Shown here: in pieces, positions 16,228-24,875 of the stretch
Numbering within the stretch: the stretch's first letter is position 1
Layout: every line of letters begins with the position of its first letter
Assembly (NCBI RefSeq): GCF_021033825.1
Contig: NZ_JAIFXZ010000005.1
Span: 124,001-188,000 of the forward strand
Length of the DNA stretch: 64,000 nucleotides
Direction of reading: 5' to 3'
Source of the DNA: Dietzia aurantiaca
GTDB lineage: Bacteria > Actinomycetota > Actinomycetes > Mycobacteriales > Mycobacteriaceae
Notes under the pieces: generated by a model
Told to the model about the DNA's origin: nothing
Databases searched by the model: none
Seen by the model: the letters and a program-made list of their open reading frames with translations, nothing else
Translations under genes and position numbers: made by a program

Positions 16228-16434
16228 CATTTCTCCCTGAAGACGTTTGCGGCTGAGCGAACCCTGTGACCGTAGGAAGGGCGGACGACCAGCCGGGAGA
16301 GAGGCGGCCACGTCCGGATGAACTACGGGCGCAGTGCGGGTGAACTCTCCGCTCGGTCGCTACAGTCACCTGTGTTCACCCTCAATCTCGGATCGTCCGG
16401 CACGTTCCTGCCGGTGAAGGGAAAGTGACGCAAC

Positions 16435-17483
<1,049 letters not shown>

Positions 17484-17493
<10 letters not shown>

Positions 17494-17509
17494 GTATCAG
17501 CTGCGCAGG
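17484..17509 (+). terminator. Imperfect hairpin after the ABC ATPase gene
   Basis: CCTGCGC (17484-17490) pairs with GCGCAGG (17503-17509), and the inner TGA/TCA extends it around GTA with a 3-base bulge. It starts within the last codons of the ATPase gene, before the convergent siderophore-interacting gene. Confidence 0.4.
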
Positions 17510-17548
17510 GGTCTCACCGCGCGGATGGGCTGAGGGCGTTCTCCGGTG

Positions 17549-18361
17549 TCACCGCCAGTAGCCGGTGAACGTCACGATGTCCTTGGCGACGCCGCATTCC
17601 CTGACCAGGAACCGGCGGAGGCCGGTCACCATGGACGACGGGCCGGCGAGGTAGGCATATGTGAGGTCGACCGGGACACCGCGCCGCCGGACCTCATCGG
17701 TCGCGCGGGCGCCGTGCTCGTCGTCGTCGCCCCGTTGTTTCCACACGACCTCGACCCCCGCGGGTCGGGGGAGGTCGCGGATGTCGCGGGGGTCTCTGAC
17801 CTCGACGACGACGAGCCCGCTCAGGGCCGGCGGGGCCTGGTCCAGGATGCCGGCGATCGCGGGCAGGGCGGATTCGTCGCCGACCAGTAGTTCGGCCGTG
17901 GACCCGGCCGGCGGTGCGTAGAGGCGTCCCTCGTCGAGGATCGCGGCAGGGGAGCCGATCGCCGCATCGCGCGCCCAGGTCAGGCCCGGGCCGGAGTGGG
18001 AGTCGTCCACATACACGTCGAAGTCGAGCTCGGCGGTGGCCCGTCCCGCTGCCGGGTCGGCGGGTCGGTACCCGGCGGTCGTGTAGTTGCGGATGAGCGG
18101 CCGACGCGAGGGCGGGGTGAGCGTGTAGGCGGCCATGCTGCGGATGCTCATGTCCGGCAGCGTCTTCGGTTCGGCGGACCCGCCGGCGCCCTCGGTCGGC
18201 AGGAACAGGCGGAACCACTGGTCCGCGCCCATGGGGCGGTAGTCGGCCAGGGCCTCGCCGGTCACGGTCAGCCGCACGAAGGACGGGCTGATCAGTTCTC
18301 GGGCGGTGAGGGTGACGGGGACGGTGACGGCGGCGCCGGGCTTGATCCTTCTGGTAGACAT
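17549..18361 (-). CDS. Siderophore-interacting protein (FAD-dependent ferric reductase)
   Basis: 270-residue flavoprotein of the ViuB/SIP family, which reduces ferric siderophores in the cytoplasm with NAD(P)H. The FAD-binding half contains MGADQWFRLFLP and MAAYTLTPP (the R/Y-S/T motif), and FDVYVDDSHSGPGLTWARDA follows. The SIP C-terminal domain has LLVGDESALPAIAGIL and the end segment RECGVAKDIVTFTGYWR. An IdeR/DtxR-type iron box abuts the start codon, so expression should rise under iron limitation. It reads against, and sits between, the parts of a sugar importer, so it is probably an insertion into that locus. Confidence 0.93.
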   Translation of the reverse strand: MSTRRIKPGAAVTVPVTLTARELISPSFVRLTVTGEALADYRPMGADQWFRLFLPTEGAGGSAEPKTLPDMSIRSMAAYTLTPPSRRPLIRNYTTAGYRPADPAAGRATAELDFDVYVDDSHSGPGLTWARDAAIGSPAAILDEGRLYAPPAGSTAELLVGDESALPAIAGILDQAPPALSGLVVVEVRDPRDIRDLPRPAGVEVVWKQRGDDDEHGARATDEVRRRGVPVDLTYAYLAGPSSMVTGLRRFLVRECGVAKDIVTFTGYWR

Positions 18362-18379
18362 ATGGTGAGCCTAACCTAA
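18361..18379 (-). promoter_or_regulatory. IdeR/DtxR iron box overlapping the -10 of the SIP gene
   Basis: On the minus strand the 19 bases TTAGGTTAGGCTCACCATA match 16 of 19 positions of the DtxR/IdeR consensus palindrome TTAGGTTAGGCTAACCTAA. The box ends on the first base of the ATG and contains TAGGCT at -12 to -7, a good -10 element. Iron-loaded IdeR binding here would block the promoter. Confidence 0.78.
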
Positions 18380-18543
18380 CTCGCTCGGCTCGCCGTTGCG
18401 CCGAAGGTCACGTTTAGGTAGCGACCTGATGCGGGTGTGACAAGCGGGGCGAGGCGCGGGCGGTGCTGGGATAGGGTTCCTGAAGACATTGTGAGTGCGG
18501 CCACTGGTCGTCCTCGCACGGGTCGATGACAGGAGTTGGATTC

Positions 18544-19824
18544 ATGGCCGGATTCGGCAGGATTTTCAAGGGTGCCGCGATCGCCTCGATCGTCGCGCTC
18601 TCCGTGACCGCATGCTCGAGCGACGACGGCGGCGACACGTCGGCGAGCGAGGACACCACCGCCGGTGTCGAGTCGCGCGGCCCCATCAAGTTCGCGATGG
18701 GTAAGAACGACGTCGAGACACTGAAGCCGTTCATCGAGCAGTGGAACGCCGAGCACCCCGACGAGGAGGTCACCCTCCACGAGCTCCCCGGTGACCAGGA
18801 CGGTCAGCGTGACACGCTGGTCCAGTCCCTCCAGGCCAAGAGCGGCGAGTACGACGTGTTCGCCCTGGACATCACCGACACCGCCCACTTCGCGGCGAAC
18901 GACTGGATCCAGCCGATCGAGGGCGACACCGCCGTCGACACCTCCGGCCTCCTCCCGGCCGCCGTCGAGTCGGCCACCTACAACGGCACGCTCTACGCGG
19001 TCCCGCAGAACACCAACGCGCAGCTGCTGTACTACCGCACCGACATGCAGCCCGAGGCCCCGGCCAACTGGCAGGCGCTGGTCGACTCGTGCATCGCTGC
19101 GTTCGAGGCCAACGTCGACTGCCTCCAGATGCCGCTCAATCTCGGCGAGCAGACCACGGTGGCCGCCAGCCAGTTCATCAACAGCTGGGGTGGCGCCATC
19201 GTGGGCGAGGACGGTGCGACCCCCGAGGTCGAGTCCGAGCAGTCGCGCGCCGGACTCCAGGCCCTCGTCGACGGCTACCAGTCCGACGTGATCGCCAAGA
19301 AGACCGACTCCTTCTCCGAGGAGGAGACCGCTCTCGGCTTCCTCGCCGGCGAGACCATGTACTCCTACAACTGGCCGTACATGTACGACAAGGCCCTGAC
19401 CGAGGGGCAGCCCGAGGTCGCCGAGAACTTCGACGTCGCGCCGATCCTGGGCCCGGACGGCGCAGGTGCCTCCACCCTGGGTGGCTACAACAACGCCATC
19501 AGCGTCTTCTCGGAGAACAAGGCCACCGCTGTGGACTTCGTCCAGTACATCATCAGCGAAGAGGTCCAGATGGGCTTCGCCCAGGCCTCGTTCCCGCCGG
19601 TCCTGGCCTCGATCTATGACAATGCGGACCTGCAGGCCGAGTTCCCGTACATGACTGCGCTGAAGGTCGCGCTGGAGAACGCCAAGCCCCGCCCCGTGAC
19701 CCCGTTCTACCCGGCGGTGTCCAAGGCGGTGCAGGACAACACCCACGCAGCACTCAAGGACGAGAAGTCCGTCGACCAGGCAACGACCGATATGGCCGCG
19801 GCCATCCAACAGGCCGGGAACTGA
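18544..19824 (+). CDS. Sugar ABC importer substrate-binding lipoprotein (trehalose/maltose type)
   Basis: 426-residue extracellular solute-binding protein, family 1. The signal peptide FKGAAIASIVALSVTACSS ends in a lipobox (VTAC), so it is anchored by a lipidated Cys. The mature part has the cluster-B sugar-binder layout: ETLKPFIEQWNAEHPDEEVT, VFALDITDTAHFAANDWIQP, AVPQNTNAQLLYYRTDM, FLAGETMYSYNWPYMYDKAL and GGYNNAISVFSENK. It resembles the LpqY/TusE trehalose binders of mycolata, but the ligand is inferred. The ATG at 18544 has AGGAG 9 bases upstream. It heads the binder-permease-permease set. Confidence 0.92.
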   Translation: MAGFGRIFKGAAIASIVALSVTACSSDDGGDTSASEDTTAGVESRGPIKFAMGKNDVETLKPFIEQWNAEHPDEEVTLHELPGDQDGQRDTLVQSLQAKSGEYDVFALDITDTAHFAANDWIQPIEGDTAVDTSGLLPAAVESATYNGTLYAVPQNTNAQLLYYRTDMQPEAPANWQALVDSCIAAFEANVDCLQMPLNLGEQTTVAASQFINSWGGAIVGEDGATPEVESEQSRAGLQALVDGYQSDVIAKKTDSFSEEETALGFLAGETMYSYNWPYMYDKALTEGQPEVAENFDVAPILGPDGAGASTLGGYNNAISVFSENKATAVDFVQYIISEEVQMGFAQASFPPVLASIYDNADLQAEFPYMTALKVALENAKPRPVTPFYPAVSKAVQDNTHAALKDEKSVDQATTDMAAAIQQAGN

Positions 19825-20027
19825 GAATCCGCGGCTGAGGTGAGCGGGAGACCTTCGAACTCCCGGACTCATCGCCGTACCGCCGTCGACCGGCCGGTGC
19901 GCGGGTATACGATCCCGTGTGCCGGCCGGTTCGTCGTCCGGGGCGTCGGCTCCCGCACCGAGTTCCAGGCGCCACAGCCGCACCTTGTGCCGCACCACTC
20001 CTCGCACCACCGAATCCAGGAGGGCCG

Positions 20028-21065
20028 ATGACAGCCCAGCGACCGGAGGCCCCGACGGCCCCGGCCTCCCCGCCAGGCGTTGAGCGGAAGGCGGCCGAGC
20101 CGCCGGCGCTCGTCAAGAAGAAGTTCGACTGGCGCCCACTGTGGATGGTCGGGCCGCCGCTGGTCATCCTCGCCGTCATCATCGGCTACCCGATCGTGCG
20201 GGCCGTCTATCTGTCGTTCGTCGGCGATGCCGGTCTCAATCCCGCGACCGGCAAGTTCGAGGCGGGGACGTTCGGCACCCTCCAGCACTACATCTACTGG
20301 CTCACCCAGACGTGCACCAGCAACAGTGGCAACTCCGTCCCGTGTGCCCCCGGCAACATCGCCACCGACTTCTGGCCCGCCATGCGCAACACGGCGATGT
20401 TCACCGTGGTGACCGTGTCGATCGAGACGGCGCTCGGCTTCTGGATGGCCGTGGTCATGGGTCGCAACATCTGGGGCCGCGCCCTGTTGCGGGCCGCGGT
20501 GCTGGTGCCCTGGGCCATCCCCACCGCGGTCACCGCCAAGCTGTGGGCGTTCATCTTCTCGCCCAACGGGATCGTCAACTCGATTCTCGGCCGCGACATC
20601 GCCTGGACCACCGACCCCTTCTACTCGAAGGTCGCCGTGATCGTCGCCGACGTGTGGAAGACGACGCCGTTCATGGCGCTGCTCATCCTCGCCGGCCTGC
20701 AGATGATCCCCCGCGACGTCTACGAGGCGGCCCGCGTGGACGGCGCCTCCAAGTGGCAGCAGTTCACCAGGATCACCCTGCCGCTGGTCCGGCCGGCGCT
20801 CATGGTGGCGGTCCTGTTCCGCACCCTCGATGCGCTGCGCATGTACGACCTGCCGGTGATCCTCATCAGCGCCAACTCGAGCTCGCCCACCGCCACCATC
20901 TCGCAGCTCGTGGTCAACCAGATGAGAACCGGCGCATTCAACAGTGCGTCCGCGCTGTCCACGTTGGTATTCCTGCTCATCTTCGCGGTGGCGTTCGTCA
21001 TGGTGAAGTGGCTCGGGGCGAACGTGGTCGAAGACCGCACCGGCAAGAAGGAGGAGATCCGGTGA
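20028..21065 (+). CDS. Sugar ABC importer permease 1 (MalF/SugA type)
   Basis: 345-residue inner-membrane permease with six predicted helices after a ~45-residue Pro/Ala-rich cytoplasmic leader. The first helix is WMVGPPLVILAVIIGYPIV and the EAA loop is DVYEAARVDGASKWQQFTRI, the coupling site for the ATPase. A periplasmic loop between helices 1 and 2 carries two Cys (TCTSNSGNSVPC). The ATG at 20028 is 5 bases from AGGAGG. Its stop overlaps the next permease start (GTGA). It probably transports trehalose or a related disaccharide. Confidence 0.92.
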   Translation: MTAQRPEAPTAPASPPGVERKAAEPPALVKKKFDWRPLWMVGPPLVILAVIIGYPIVRAVYLSFVGDAGLNPATGKFEAGTFGTLQHYIYWLTQTCTSNSGNSVPCAPGNIATDFWPAMRNTAMFTVVTVSIETALGFWMAVVMGRNIWGRALLRAAVLVPWAIPTAVTAKLWAFIFSPNGIVNSILGRDIAWTTDPFYSKVAVIVADVWKTTPFMALLILAGLQMIPRDVYEAARVDGASKWQQFTRITLPLVRPALMVAVLFRTLDALRMYDLPVILISANSSSPTATISQLVVNQMRTGAFNSASALSTLVFLLIFAVAFVMVKWLGANVVEDRTGKKEEIR

Positions 21066-21985
21066 GCGCACCCACCGCCCCGGCCGGTTCCGGTCCGGGA
21101 TCCCGACCCGGCGGTCGACCCGACTCCGCCCGCCCGGCTCTCAAAGCGCCCAGGCCACCGCTCTGGCCGCAGGTCCGCACCTACCTGGGTGCCCTGTTCA
21201 TCCTGGTCTGGGGTCTCGCGCCGTTCTATTGGATGGTCGTCACCGCATTCCGGGACAATGTGCACACGTTCTCGCAGAACCCGCTGCCGACGCACCTGAC
21301 GCTCGACAACTTCAAGCAGGCGCTCGACACGAGCGGTGGCAACGATTTCCTGGCGGCGATCGGCAACTCGGTCTTCATCAGTGTCGTCACCACGGCGGCG
21401 GCGATCACCTTCGGCGTGTTCGCCGCCTACGCGCTGGCCCGCGTGGATTTCCGCGGCAAGTTCATGGTGACCGGCGTGATTCTCGCGGCGTCGATGTTCC
21501 CGGGCGTCGCCCTGGTGACCCCGCTGTTCCAGCTGTTCACCGATATCGGCTGGATCGGCAGCTACCAGGCGATGATCATCCCCAACATCTCGTTCGCGCT
21601 CCCGCTCACGATCTACACGCTCACGTCGTTCTTCAACGACCTGCCGTGGGAGCTCGAGGAGGCAGCGCGCGTCGACGGCGCCACCCGTGGGCAGGCGTTC
21701 GTCAAGATCATCCTGCCGCTGGCCGCGCCGGCCCTGTTCACCACGGCGATCCTCGCGTTCATCATGACGTGGAACGAGTTCATGCTGTCGAGCCAGCTGT
21801 CGAACCAGTCGACCGAGCCGGTGACCGTGGCGATCGCCCGCTTCGCGGGCAACGACCCGTTCACCCAGCCGTACGCGGCGATCATGGCGGCCGGCGCCCT
21901 GGTGACCGTCCCGCTGGTGATCATGGTGTTGATCTTCCAGCGGCGCATCGTCTCCGGTCTCACCGCCGGCGGCCTGAAGAGCTGA
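21062..21985 (+). CDS. Sugar ABC importer permease 2 (MalG/SugB type)
   Basis: 307-residue second permease. A Pro/Arg/Ala-rich leader is followed by helix LGALFILVWGLAPFYWMVVT, then AAITFGVFAAYALARVDFRG, the EAA loop ELEEAARVDGATRGQAFVKI and a C-terminal helix VTVPLVIMVLIFQRRIVSGL. That ending (R-R-I-x-x-G-L-T-A-G) is standard for MalG-type subunits. The GTG at 21062 overlaps the stop of permease 1, so the heterodimer is co-translated. Confidence 0.93.
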   Translation: MSAPTAPAGSGPGSRPGGRPDSARPALKAPRPPLWPQVRTYLGALFILVWGLAPFYWMVVTAFRDNVHTFSQNPLPTHLTLDNFKQALDTSGGNDFLAAIGNSVFISVVTTAAAITFGVFAAYALARVDFRGKFMVTGVILAASMFPGVALVTPLFQLFTDIGWIGSYQAMIIPNISFALPLTIYTLTSFFNDLPWELEEAARVDGATRGQAFVKIILPLAAPALFTTAILAFIMTWNEFMLSSQLSNQSTEPVTVAIARFAGNDPFTQPYAAIMAAGALVTVPLVIMVLIFQRRIVSGLTAGGLKS

Positions 21986-21992
21986 CCCGGCG

Positions 21993-22217
21993 GTGGCCCG
22001 TTCCGGATCGGACGCGCTGGGCACCCGTCAGCGGCTGGAGGTGCTCGGCGGGTTCGTCGGCTTCTTCACCGTGCTGGCGGTGGTCAACGCCGTCGGGCTG
22101 ATCGTCACCGGAAGGCCGTCAGCTCCGGCCTCGTTCGTGCTCGTGCTGATGCTCGTCCTGTCGTGGCTCAACTTCCGCGCGTGGCGTCGGGCGGACCGCG
22201 CAGTCAAGGGCACCTGA
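21993..22217 (+). CDS. Small two-helix membrane protein linked to the importer
   Basis: 74-residue protein starting with GTG only 7 bases after the permease stop. It has two hydrophobic segments (FVGFFTVLAVVNAVGLIVTG, ~residues 22-41, and FVLVLMLVLSWLNF) and a basic C-terminus RAWRRADRAVKG. Small membrane proteins of this kind occur in the trehalose-uptake loci of corynebacteria; function unknown, possibly an accessory of the importer. Confidence 0.7.
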   Translation: MARSGSDALGTRQRLEVLGGFVGFFTVLAVVNAVGLIVTGRPSAPASFVLVLMLVLSWLNFRAWRRADRAVKGT

Positions 22218-22232
22218 GCCCTGGCCGTCGGG

Positions 22233-22250
22233 CGCCCTCCCCGGGGGGCG
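22233..22250 (+). terminator. GC-rich hairpin after the importer operon
   Basis: CGCCC-TCC...GG-GGGCG folds into a short GC-only stem 16 bases after the small membrane protein stop, before a convergent gene. No T-run. Confidence 0.35.
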
Positions 22251-22280
22251 AGCCCGCAGGAGCGTTCTTCAGCGTCCGCC

Positions 22281-23081
22281 TCAGCGCCCGTCGCGCCAGG
22301 CCACCAGTGACTCGACCAGCTCGAGCGGGTAGTCGGGCCCGTCGACGCCCACGGTGAACAACGTGATGCCCTCAGCATGCAGCGCCTCCGCCGCCCGCCG
22401 CGCCGCATCCGGCGACTCGGCACCGCCGATCTCGGTCGAGCGTTCGATCTCGGCCGGGTCGCGGTCCACGTCAGCGCAGTGCGCGGCGAGCACCGCGGAC
22501 TTGTGGCGGTAGGTCTCCACGTCCACGAACGAGTGCCAGATGTCGGCGTGCCGCGCGACGTGCCGGAGCGTCTTGCGCTCCCCGCCGCCGCCGAGCAGGA
22601 CCGGGATGTCGCGTGTGGGCGCGGGGGTCAGCCTGGCCAGCCGGTTCTCGATGCGCTCCAGCGAGTCGCCGAGCGCGTCCAGCCGCGAGCCCTTCGTGCC
22701 GAACTCGTACCCGTACTCGGTGTAGTCGCGTTCGAACCATCCACCGCCCAGCCCGAGGATGAGCCGCCCGCCCGAGATGTGGTCGACGGTGCGGGCCATG
22801 TCGGCGAGCAGGTCGGGATTGCGGTAGCTGTTGCAGGTCACCAGGGCGCCGATCTCGACCCGCTCGGTCTGCTCCGCCCAGGCGGCGAGCATGGTCCAGC
22901 ACTCGAAGTGGGCGCCGTCGGGGTCGCCGTACAGCGGGTAGAAGTGGTCCCAGTTGAACACCACGTCCACGCCCGCGTCCTCGGACCTGCGGACGGCGTC
23001 GCGCAGCAGACGATAGTCGGGGGCGTGCTGCGGCTGGAGCTGGACGGCGATGCGGACCGGGCGTTCGGCGGTGGCGCTCAT
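22281..23081 (-). CDS. LLM-class F420-dependent oxidoreductase
   Basis: 266-residue luciferase-like (beta/alpha)8 flavoprotein. RIAVQLQPQHAPDYRLLRDA opens the barrel. FNWDHFYPLYGDPDGAHFE is the substrate/cofactor loop of the TIGR03560-type F420 subfamily, followed by IGALVTCNSYRNPDLLA and LGLGGGWFERDYTEYGYEFG. F420 is used widely by mycolata. I chose the ATG at 23081 (MSATAERPV), preceded by CACAAT at -12 to -7. The substrate is unknown; it may belong with the adjacent acyl-CoA genes, which lie upstream on the same strand. Confidence 0.9.
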   Translation of the reverse strand: MSATAERPVRIAVQLQPQHAPDYRLLRDAVRRSEDAGVDVVFNWDHFYPLYGDPDGAHFECWTMLAAWAEQTERVEIGALVTCNSYRNPDLLADMARTVDHISGGRLILGLGGGWFERDYTEYGYEFGTKGSRLDALGDSLERIENRLARLTPAPTRDIPVLLGGGGERKTLRHVARHADIWHSFVDVETYRHKSAVLAAHCADVDRDPAEIERSTEIGGAESPDAARRAAEALHAEGITLFTVGVDGPDYPLELVESLVAWRDGR

Positions 23082-23143
23082 GGGCCCATTGTGCGGGCGG
23101 TGGGCGGAGCGCGCATCCGTGCTCCGCACCACGCGCCCCGGGT

Positions 23144-23623
23144 TCAGCCCTCGCGGTCGAGGACAAACCAGAAGTGCTCCCCGTCGGAGACGGTGCCGCG
23201 CCCGTTCATCACGGCCAGGAGGGTGGTGGGTAGCCCGGAGGCGTCGGTGTCGACGACGACGAAGTGGTCGATCACCGGCAGCCGGTCGTACACCATGGAG
23301 GCGGTCGGCCGTCCGCGGAACGAGACCTCCCACAGAGAGGCCCCGCCGCCGCCCGTCGCCGACGTATCGGGAACGACGTCCCCGGAGTCGTCGGTCACGA
23401 GAATGGGGTCGACCTTGCGCGCGTCGGTGAAGTCCTTTCCCCACCAGCGCATCTGGCCGAGCATGCTGAACATCTGGTGCCCGGTGTCCAGGCCCGTGCC
23501 GCGCCAGCGGCTACCGGCGATGTCCTCGACGCGGGCCGGCTCGAGGGCGTCCCACAGGGCGGAGACCCGCTCGGACGGGACGGTCTCGAGGGAGCGGATC
23601 TCGGTGAGCTCGGCCGCGCTCAC
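23144..23623 (-). CDS. GXWXG/DUF4334 domain protein
   Basis: 159-residue protein with the N-terminal GXWXG-type segment (SRWRGTGLDTGHQMFSMLGQ) and the DUF4334 C-terminal domain (MVYDRLPVIDHFVVVDTDA; MNGRGTVSDGEHFWFVLDRE). The biochemical role of the family is not established; members often sit beside acyl-CoA and lipid genes in actinobacteria. The GTG at 23623 overlaps the stop of the acyl-CoA dehydrogenase gene, so it works in the same operon. Confidence 0.85.
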   Translation of the reverse strand: MSAAELTEIRSLETVPSERVSALWDALEPARVEDIAGSRWRGTGLDTGHQMFSMLGQMRWWGKDFTDARKVDPILVTDDSGDVVPDTSATGGGGASLWEVSFRGRPTASMVYDRLPVIDHFVVVDTDASGLPTTLLAVMNGRGTVSDGEHFWFVLDREG

Positions 23624-24762
23624 AGTCCGTACGTCTTTCCGATGATGTCGCGCTGGACCTCGTTGGTGCCGCCGTAGATCGGCGAGACCACGGCCTGGCG
23701 GACGAGACGCTCCATGCCGTACTCGGTGGCATAGCCGTAGCCGCCCATCGACTGCATGCACTCGAGGGTGACCCGCTTGCTCAGCTCGGTGGCCTTGAGC
23801 TTGACCATGGACGCCTCGCGCGGGAAGAGGGCGTCGGGGTCCGACTCGTCGACCTTCCTGGCCACCGCGTAGACGAGCAGGCGGGTGGCCTCGATCTCGG
23901 TGGCCAGGTCGGCCATGCGGTGGCGGATCACCTGGAAGGAGCCGACGGGTCGGCCGAACTGCTCGCGCTCCTTGATGAAGTTCAGGCAGTCGTCGAACGC
24001 GCGCTGGGCAACGCCGAGTTGCATGGCGGCCAGGATGAGGCGCTCGGTGTTGAGGCCGGTCATGAGCTGCTGCCAGCCGCCGCCGACCTCGCCGACCACC
24101 GCGTCGGCGGGCAGGCGGACGTCGGTGAAGTATAGGTCGTTGACCTCCTTGCCGCCCATGGTGTCGATGCCGGTGATCTGCAGGCCCTCGATGTCGGCCG
24201 GCACGTCGAACATCGTGATTCCCTCGTGCTTCCTGCCCGACGAGTCGGTGCGGGCGACCAGCAGAATGCGGTCGGCGAAGTGGGCGTTGGAGCACCAGGT
24301 CTTCTGGCCGTTGATCACCCACTCGTCGCCGTCGCGCTCGGCCTTGCAGCGCAGCGCGGCCACGTCGGAGCCGGCGCCGGGCTCGGACATCGAGATCGAC
24401 AGGGTGCCGCCGCCCACGGTGAGCTCGAGGGCGCGCTTGCGCTGTTCTTCGTTGCCGAACTTCTCGTAGGCGGCGGCGGTGATCAGGGTGGGGCCGATGC
24501 CGCCGATGGGGGCCAGGCCCTTGAGCGAGTGCTCGAGGAGGAGGCAGAGTTCGACCGCGCCGGCGGCGGAGCCGCCGTACTCCTCGGGGATGGTCAGGCC
24601 GAGCCAGCCGAGTTCGGCCATCTTGGCGTAGATCTCGGGAGAGTGGGTGCCACCCTCCATGGTCAGCTCGGCACGCTTCTCGACGCTGCCGACCTCGCGG
24701 GCACAGAAGTCGTCGATCGACTTGGCGAAGTCACGCTGCTCTTCGGTGAGGATGTCGAACAC
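23620..24762 (-). CDS. Acyl-CoA dehydrogenase
   Basis: 380-residue flavin acyl-CoA dehydrogenase (FadE type). The sequence carries ISMSEPGAGSDVAALRCKAE and INGQKTWCSNAHFADRILLV (acyl-CoA/FAD sites), LDWERLILAAMQ-like ERLILAAMQLG, and near the C-terminus GYGYATEYGMERLVRQAVVS then IYGGTNEVQRDIIGK. The Glu usual in IYEGT is Gly here, so, as in other FadE subgroups, the catalytic Glu must be elsewhere. GTG start at 24762. It diverges from the aldehyde dehydrogenase gene across a promoter region with an AT-rich operator, suggesting membership of the Mce-linked regulon. Confidence 0.93.
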   Translation of the reverse strand: MFDILTEEQRDFAKSIDDFCAREVGSVEKRAELTMEGGTHSPEIYAKMAELGWLGLTIPEEYGGSAAGAVELCLLLEHSLKGLAPIGGIGPTLITAAAYEKFGNEEQRKRALELTVGGGTLSISMSEPGAGSDVAALRCKAERDGDEWVINGQKTWCSNAHFADRILLVARTDSSGRKHEGITMFDVPADIEGLQITGIDTMGGKEVNDLYFTDVRLPADAVVGEVGGGWQQLMTGLNTERLILAAMQLGVAQRAFDDCLNFIKEREQFGRPVGSFQVIRHRMADLATEIEATRLLVYAVARKVDESDPDALFPREASMVKLKATELSKRVTLECMQSMGGYGYATEYGMERLVRQAVVSPIYGGTNEVQRDIIGKTYGL

Positions 24763-24840
24763 GTCGAGCCTCTTTCCTTGCTGTAGGGGTGTCGGGAACG
24801 GTCGCAGTCGACTACTGTGGCCGGTATCACCGTACGCTAC

Positions 24841-24857
24841 ATCAAATATATGTGATC
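24841..24857 (+). promoter_or_regulatory. AT-rich palindromic operator, site A
   Basis: ATCAAATATATGTGATC is an imperfect palindrome (ATCA...TGAT) in a strongly GC-rich background, between the divergent acyl-CoA dehydrogenase and aldehyde dehydrogenase genes. Its right 12 bases (24846-24857) recur exactly at 30385-30396, beside the tandem-TetR gene. Its left 11 bases (24841-24851) recur exactly at 48137-48147, upstream of the GntR gene. Confidence 0.65.
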
Positions 24858-24875
24858 TGAAACGGGAGGCCTCCG

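Noticed and set aside
14581-16269. 562-codon open frame on the plus strand opposite the PhoX gene
   Set aside because: Antisense shadow produced by high GC at third positions; the translation is His/Gly/Val-rich without a recognisable domain, while the minus strand encodes a clear PhoX with a Tat signal.
18416-18427. AGGT-AGCG-ACCT near the sugar-binding lipoprotein promoter as a second iron box
   Set aside because: Too short and lacks the DtxR/IdeR core spacing; kept only as a chance inverted repeat.
18376-20010. 544-codon minus-strand frame opposite the sugar-binding lipoprotein
   Set aside because: Shadow frame; the plus strand shows a signal peptide, lipobox and family motifs.
23620-24762. 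Acyl-CoA dehydrogenase as an inactive enzyme because IYEGT is IYGGT
   Set aside because: Several active FadE subgroups have Gly here and carry the catalytic Glu at another position; the remaining motifs are intact.
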